Assembly (NCBI GenBank): GCA_038227045.1
Contig: JBBRQD010000192.1
Location: 1-7,260, forward strand
Direction: 5' to 3'
Length of the DNA stretch: 7,260 bases
Origin: JANXLS01 sp038227045
GTDB lineage: Bacteria > Planctomycetota > SZUA-567 > H5-PLA8
Part shown: piece after piece, positions 4,867 through 7,260 of the stretch
How the letters are laid out: every line of letters begins with the position of its first letter
Numbering within the stretch: position 1 is the first letter of the stretch
Position numbers and translations under genes: made by a program
The notes under the pieces: generated by a model
What the model saw: the letters and a program-made list of their open reading frames with translations, nothing else
What the model was told of the DNA's origin: nothing
Databases searched by the model: none

Positions 4867-6210
4867 ATGCGCCGAAGCATGAGGATAACAGGAATTGTAG
4901 TCTATGCATTGTCGGTATTTTCGTCGGCAGTTGCGGAGGATTATGTTTCCAAAGAAGATTTTCAAAAGCTCGTGGGCGAGTTCGACAAGTTTAAGGTGAA
5001 GACCGAGAAACTCGAATCTGAGAATGCTGATTTGCGTGGAGAAATCAAAACTTTACGCGCCGGAACGGGCAACTCCAATCTGAATGATATCGTTGGGCAC
5101 GATGTTTTTGATGAGAATATGCCCAAGCCCATCGGAAGCTATGCGCCGAAGTCTGGCACGACCAAAATGCTTCTTACGGGCTCGACTTCTACAAAATTCA
5201 TTGCCCCGCAACATGGCAATTCTACGTTTGCGGCGGAATTCGATCCTCTTTTCATCTGGAAGATGTCGGATCGGCTTTCATTTGAGAGTGAGATCGTGTT
5301 TGGACTTGACAGCGGTGGAACCACGGTCGAACTTGAATATGCCAATATGATTTACTTCGTCAATGATTATCTCACAGTGCAGGCGGGCAAATTGAAGTCT
5401 CCCTTCGGACTGTACAATCCGCGGTTCGATCCGCTTTGGATTAACAAGTTCGCGGATGCTCCGTCGATCTACGATGATGGAGCTGACGGCTTGATCCCGC
5501 ATCAGGAACTCGGGATCATGTTTAGCGGTGCGATCGAGGCCTGGTGCGACTCCAAATTTAGATATAGCGCATTTGTGTCGAATGGAATGAGTTTGAGCCA
5601 GACCGATCCGGCAGGATTCGGTTTGCTCGTTGGAAATGACAGCGATAACAACAGCGGAAAGGGCGTGGGTGGGAGAGTGGGATATGTTGTCATTCCTGGA
5701 CTTGAATTTGGATTCTCCGGCGCATACTCAGCCAATACCAAGGATGCTCACACACACGGAAAGTCCGTTCCAGGGGAACTTTACGGAGTCGACTTGAGTT
5801 TTGTTCGCGAGATCAAGAGTATCTGTGGAACCATTGATTGTAAACTCGAATGGGTCGCTTCCAGATTGGGAGGTGCAAACTATACGCTCAACACCACACC
5901 TGATCCGACCACCGTTGCATTCAATCACAATAACCGGAATGGCGGTTATGCGCAGGCCATGTATCGCCCAACGCTAATTAATCAACAGTGGATCAAGAAC
6001 CTTGAGTTTGGATTTCGGTACGATCGCGTAAACAATCCCCACATTACCCCCGGAACGCCCAGAGACGCTTTGTTCCAAAGACTGAGCCACGACCGTGTGA
6101 CACTCGGTCTGAATTACTGGCTTGAGCCCAGCACGGTTTTGAAATTCGATTACGAACATGATTCTCACAACGGAAGAACGATCTGGATGCAGTGGGCGTT
6201 GGGCTTCTAG
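4867..6210 (+). CDS. Outer-membrane porin, phosphate-selective porin O/P-like
   Basis: This 447-residue outer-membrane beta-barrel has a signal peptide (1-23, cleavage near AVA/EDY) followed by a coiled-coil segment (about 26-66, KLESENADLRGEIKTLRAG at its end). Such a periplasmic coiled coil is common in trimeric OprP/OprO-like porins. The barrel begins around residue 100, with alternating aromatic/polar strands and the family-like stretch VQAGKLKSPFGLYNPRFDPL (about 171-190). It ends in a C-terminal Phe (WMQWALGF) as expected for BAM recognition. The start has GGAG purines at good spacing; an in-frame ATG four codons on (4879) is a possible alternative. The substrate cannot be read from sequence; anion selectivity is only the family expectation. 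It is divergent from the cytochrome operon and probably shares sigma-54 control; a small cytochrome gene follows 112 nt downstream. Confidence 0.82.
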   Translation: MRRSMRITGIVVYALSVFSSAVAEDYVSKEDFQKLVGEFDKFKVKTEKLESENADLRGEIKTLRAGTGNSNLNDIVGHDVFDENMPKPIGSYAPKSGTTKMLLTGSTSTKFIAPQHGNSTFAAEFDPLFIWKMSDRLSFESEIVFGLDSGGTTVELEYANMIYFVNDYLTVQAGKLKSPFGLYNPRFDPLWINKFADAPSIYDDGADGLIPHQELGIMFSGAIEAWCDSKFRYSAFVSNGMSLSQTDPAGFGLLVGNDSDNNSGKGVGGRVGYVVIPGLEFGFSGAYSANTKDAHTHGKSVPGELYGVDLSFVREIKSICGTIDCKLEWVASRLGGANYTLNTTPDPTTVAFNHNNRNGGYAQAMYRPTLINQQWIKNLEFGFRYDRVNNPHITPGTPRDALFQRLSHDRVTLGLNYWLEPSTVLKFDYEHDSHNGRTIWMQWALGF

Positions 6211-6309
6211 AGCAGTTTGTGGTCGAATGAAACCCAATTGAGACTGTTCTCTCATAGGTAGATACGGATCTCATCCGAACGTGATTGCTCTAATAATAGG
6301 AATTGTCAT

Positions 6310-6315
6310 AGGAGG
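6310..6315 (+). promoter_or_regulatory. Shine-Dalgarno site for the small cytochrome
   Basis: AGGAGG lies 7 nt before the ATG at 6323. It shows that translation starts there and not at the in-frame start 14 codons upstream (6281), which has no ribosome site and would put a second hydrophobic stretch before the signal peptide. Confidence 0.85.
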
Positions 6316-6322
6316 TTACAGC

Positions 6323-6610
6323 ATGCGCAGTGTATCTAACAGACTTGTACAGGTTGCCGTTTTTATTGCCGCGAGCCTCGTTATTGTTTTGTTCTGCTTT
6401 ATTCCCACGCGTACGATTTATGCGGGTGGACGGGAGAAGGGTGGCGCTGAACTGTGGGCCGCAAATTGCCGTCAATGTCATACCCTGCGTTCGCCATCGT
6501 CGTACAGTTCCGATCAATGGGAGATTGCTGTGAACCACATGCGCTTTCGTTGCGGATTGACTGCGAAAGAAACCCGCAAAATTGCTGAATTTCTGAAAAA
6601 CGCAGACTAA
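6323..6610 (+). CDS. Small monohaem cytochrome c
   Basis: This 95-residue exported cytochrome has a basic N-terminus and hydrophobic core (about 9-27) that act as signal peptide or anchor, with a possible cleavage near IYA/GG (34). The haem motif CRQCH is at 49-53. Met73 in WEIAVNHMRFRCGLT is the probable second axial ligand, followed by a C-terminal helix (AKETRKIAEFLKN). The mature domain of about 60 residues is very short compared with usual class I cytochromes (80-100), but it matches a small family with the WxxxxxHM...GLT...IxxFL pattern. Cys77 is an extra cysteine. The gene lies 112 nt after the porin with no clear terminator or promoter between, so it is probably part of the porin transcript. 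Confidence 0.85.
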   Translation: MRSVSNRLVQVAVFIAASLVIVLFCFIPTRTIYAGGREKGGAELWAANCRQCHTLRSPSSYSSDQWEIAVNHMRFRCGLTAKETRKIAEFLKNAD

Positions 6611-6704
6611 GGGCCTGTAAAATAATAACCTGAATGTTCGGGCAAAGATTCTCTGTTGACGAACCCTTCAACGGCCTGCATGTTGTTCTTTTACGGGCCC
6701 TAAG
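6607..6704. repeat. Imperfect 19-bp inverted repeat pair
   Basis: CTAAGGGCCTGTAAAATAA (6607-6625) and the complement of 6686-6704 agree at 16 of 19 positions, with a 13-bp core AGGGCCTGTAAAA differing by one base. The 60 bp between them hold no gene. The spacing is too long for a normal terminator hairpin. The pair looks like transposon-type terminal repeats, either of a very small non-autonomous element or of an element now mostly deleted. The left arm contains the stop codon of the small cytochrome. Confidence 0.45.
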
Positions 6705-6967
6705 ATGTACGCTTTGGATTGCACGTGATCGGAAATGATGGTGTCCAAGGTTAATTGTGAATTGGCATTGAGCAAAAACGGCCGTAGCCGGGCCTGCACT
6801 CCGAACGATTCACATTCCAGCAGAATTCCCGAACGGTGAATGTCAGACAGCACCGCGTCGCCCCAATCTACCAATGCCGGGCACGTCCTCTTCTCCCGTA
6901 GCTTCCGCCACAGCGTCACATTGTCCGGCGCGAGAAACAGATCTCCTGATTGGATTGAAATTTCCAA
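6668..6967 (-). CDS. Unrecognised frame, 99 aa, possibly a gene remnant
   Basis: From a TTG at 6967 this frame reads MEISIQSGDLFLAPDN at its start and contains WRKLREKRTCPALVDWGDAVL and LTLDTIISDHVQ. The alternation of hydrophobic and charged residues looks protein-like, but I recognise no family. No ATG or Shine-Dalgarno supports a start, and the open frame extends eight codons upstream of the TTG to a stop. Its end runs into the right arm of the inverted repeat. It could be the C-terminal remnant of a larger gene or a chance open frame. Confidence 0.25.
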   Translation of the reverse strand: MEISIQSGDLFLAPDNVTLWRKLREKRTCPALVDWGDAVLSDIHRSGILLECESFGVQARLRPFLLNANSQLTLDTIISDHVQSKAYILGPVKEQHAGR

Positions 6968-7040
6968 GACGCGCCCGCTGCGCGAAGTCAGCTACAAACC
7001 ATAGTGACTGCATCAATGCATTTTTTGCTGAGGCCTTCAA

Positions 7041-7259
7041 CTATCTTCGTCGCGGTGTGGGTGCGGTTAATACGCGATTTCGCGACCCGAAGGTCATATT
7101 AGAACGGCGGCAACGAGGTGCGGAGGCTGCGTGATTCTTGAGCCCGATGTCGATGCCGACGACGTGACGTCCCTTGGCATGGACGGGCTGATCTTTGTGC
7201 GAGTCAAACATAGGAAGTCTTTCCTGCGCCGATCCAGAACCTCGATGGTGATTCAGGAC
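7041..7259 (-). pseudogene. Possible transposase remnant with a GIDIG motif, partial
   Basis: A minus-strand frame enters from the right edge and runs about 72 codons to a TAG at 7041. It contains GRHVVGIDIGLKNHAAS, where GIDIGLKN resembles the first catalytic strand of RNase H-fold nucleases, the fold found in IS110-type and TnpB-type proteins. After this motif the sequence turns Arg-rich (APRCRRS and onward) and stops without further recognisable domain, which suggests a frameshift or truncation. A plus-strand frame is open here as well, so the coding strand is not certain. Confidence 0.3.
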
Positions 7260-7260
7260 T

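Larger units (their letters stand above)
6611..7260. other. Region without an intact recognisable gene, probable element debris
   Basis: After the small cytochrome no complete gene is identifiable. The region contains the inverted-repeat pair (6607-6704), an unassigned minus-strand frame (6668-6967) and a minus-strand frame entering from the right edge (7041-7259). The frames change often and lack ribosome sites, which suggests degenerate sequence. Confidence 0.5.

Noticed and set aside
6281..6322. Earlier start of the small cytochrome at 6281
   Set aside because: AGGAGG at 6310-6315 clearly serves 6323; the earlier start lacks a site.
6843..7134. Overlapping frames on both strands at 6843-7040 (minus) and 6874-7134 (plus)
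   Set aside because: Low-complexity Arg/Ala composition, no ribosome sites, and mutual overlap with the 6668-6967 frame; treated as shadows.
1..7260. CRISPR arrays, tRNA or rRNA genes
   Set aside because: No regularly spaced repeats and no tRNA- or rRNA-like conserved segments were seen on either strand.

Overview
The window looks like chromosome from a Gram-negative bacterium that respires through periplasmic c-type cytochromes. It encodes an outer-membrane porin ending in Phe, several Sec-type signal peptides, and the start of an ActA subunit of alternative complex III. ActA-type genes are known from Verrucomicrobiota, Planctomycetota, Acidobacteriota, Bacteroidota and related phyla. I cannot place the organism more precisely, and a PVC or Acidobacteria-type host is only a guess.

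Left part (1-2870): this region carries signs of decay. On the minus strand a type II NADH dehydrogenase (NDH-2) gene stops after its second Rossmann glycine motif, about halfway through the family. It is followed at once by what looks like the end of an IS21-type insertion sequence, whose transposase start codon lies at 39 and runs off the left edge. On the plus strand come an intact YflT/general stress 17M-like membrane protein (1042-1584), an ActA fragment holding only the first two haem motifs (1733-2056), and an unrecognised membrane-anchored helical protein (2105-2716) without a convincing start.

Centre (2863-6610): this is the best-preserved part and appears to be one electron-transfer locus. 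A minus-strand operon encodes a secreted dihaem cytochrome c (GTG start at 4532) and then a secreted cupredoxin-like protein with a C-x2-H-x2-M copper loop. Divergent from it, a plus-strand unit encodes a 447-residue porin and a small monohaem cytochrome c. The 334 bp between the two units hold one strong candidate sigma-54 (-24/-12) promoter on each strand, 37-43 nt upstream of the start codons by the usual spacing, with several short palindromes around them. The simplest reading is that one sigma-54 activator co-induces the whole set. Its job is not shown by the sequence; periplasmic electron transfer coupled to uptake of an anion or metal substrate is an inference.

Right part (6611-7260): no intact gene is recognisable. 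It holds a 19-bp imperfect inverted repeat pair starting at the cytochrome stop codon, an unassigned minus-strand reading frame, and at the right edge a minus-strand frame with a GIDIG motif that may be a transposase remnant. It is probably mobile-element debris.
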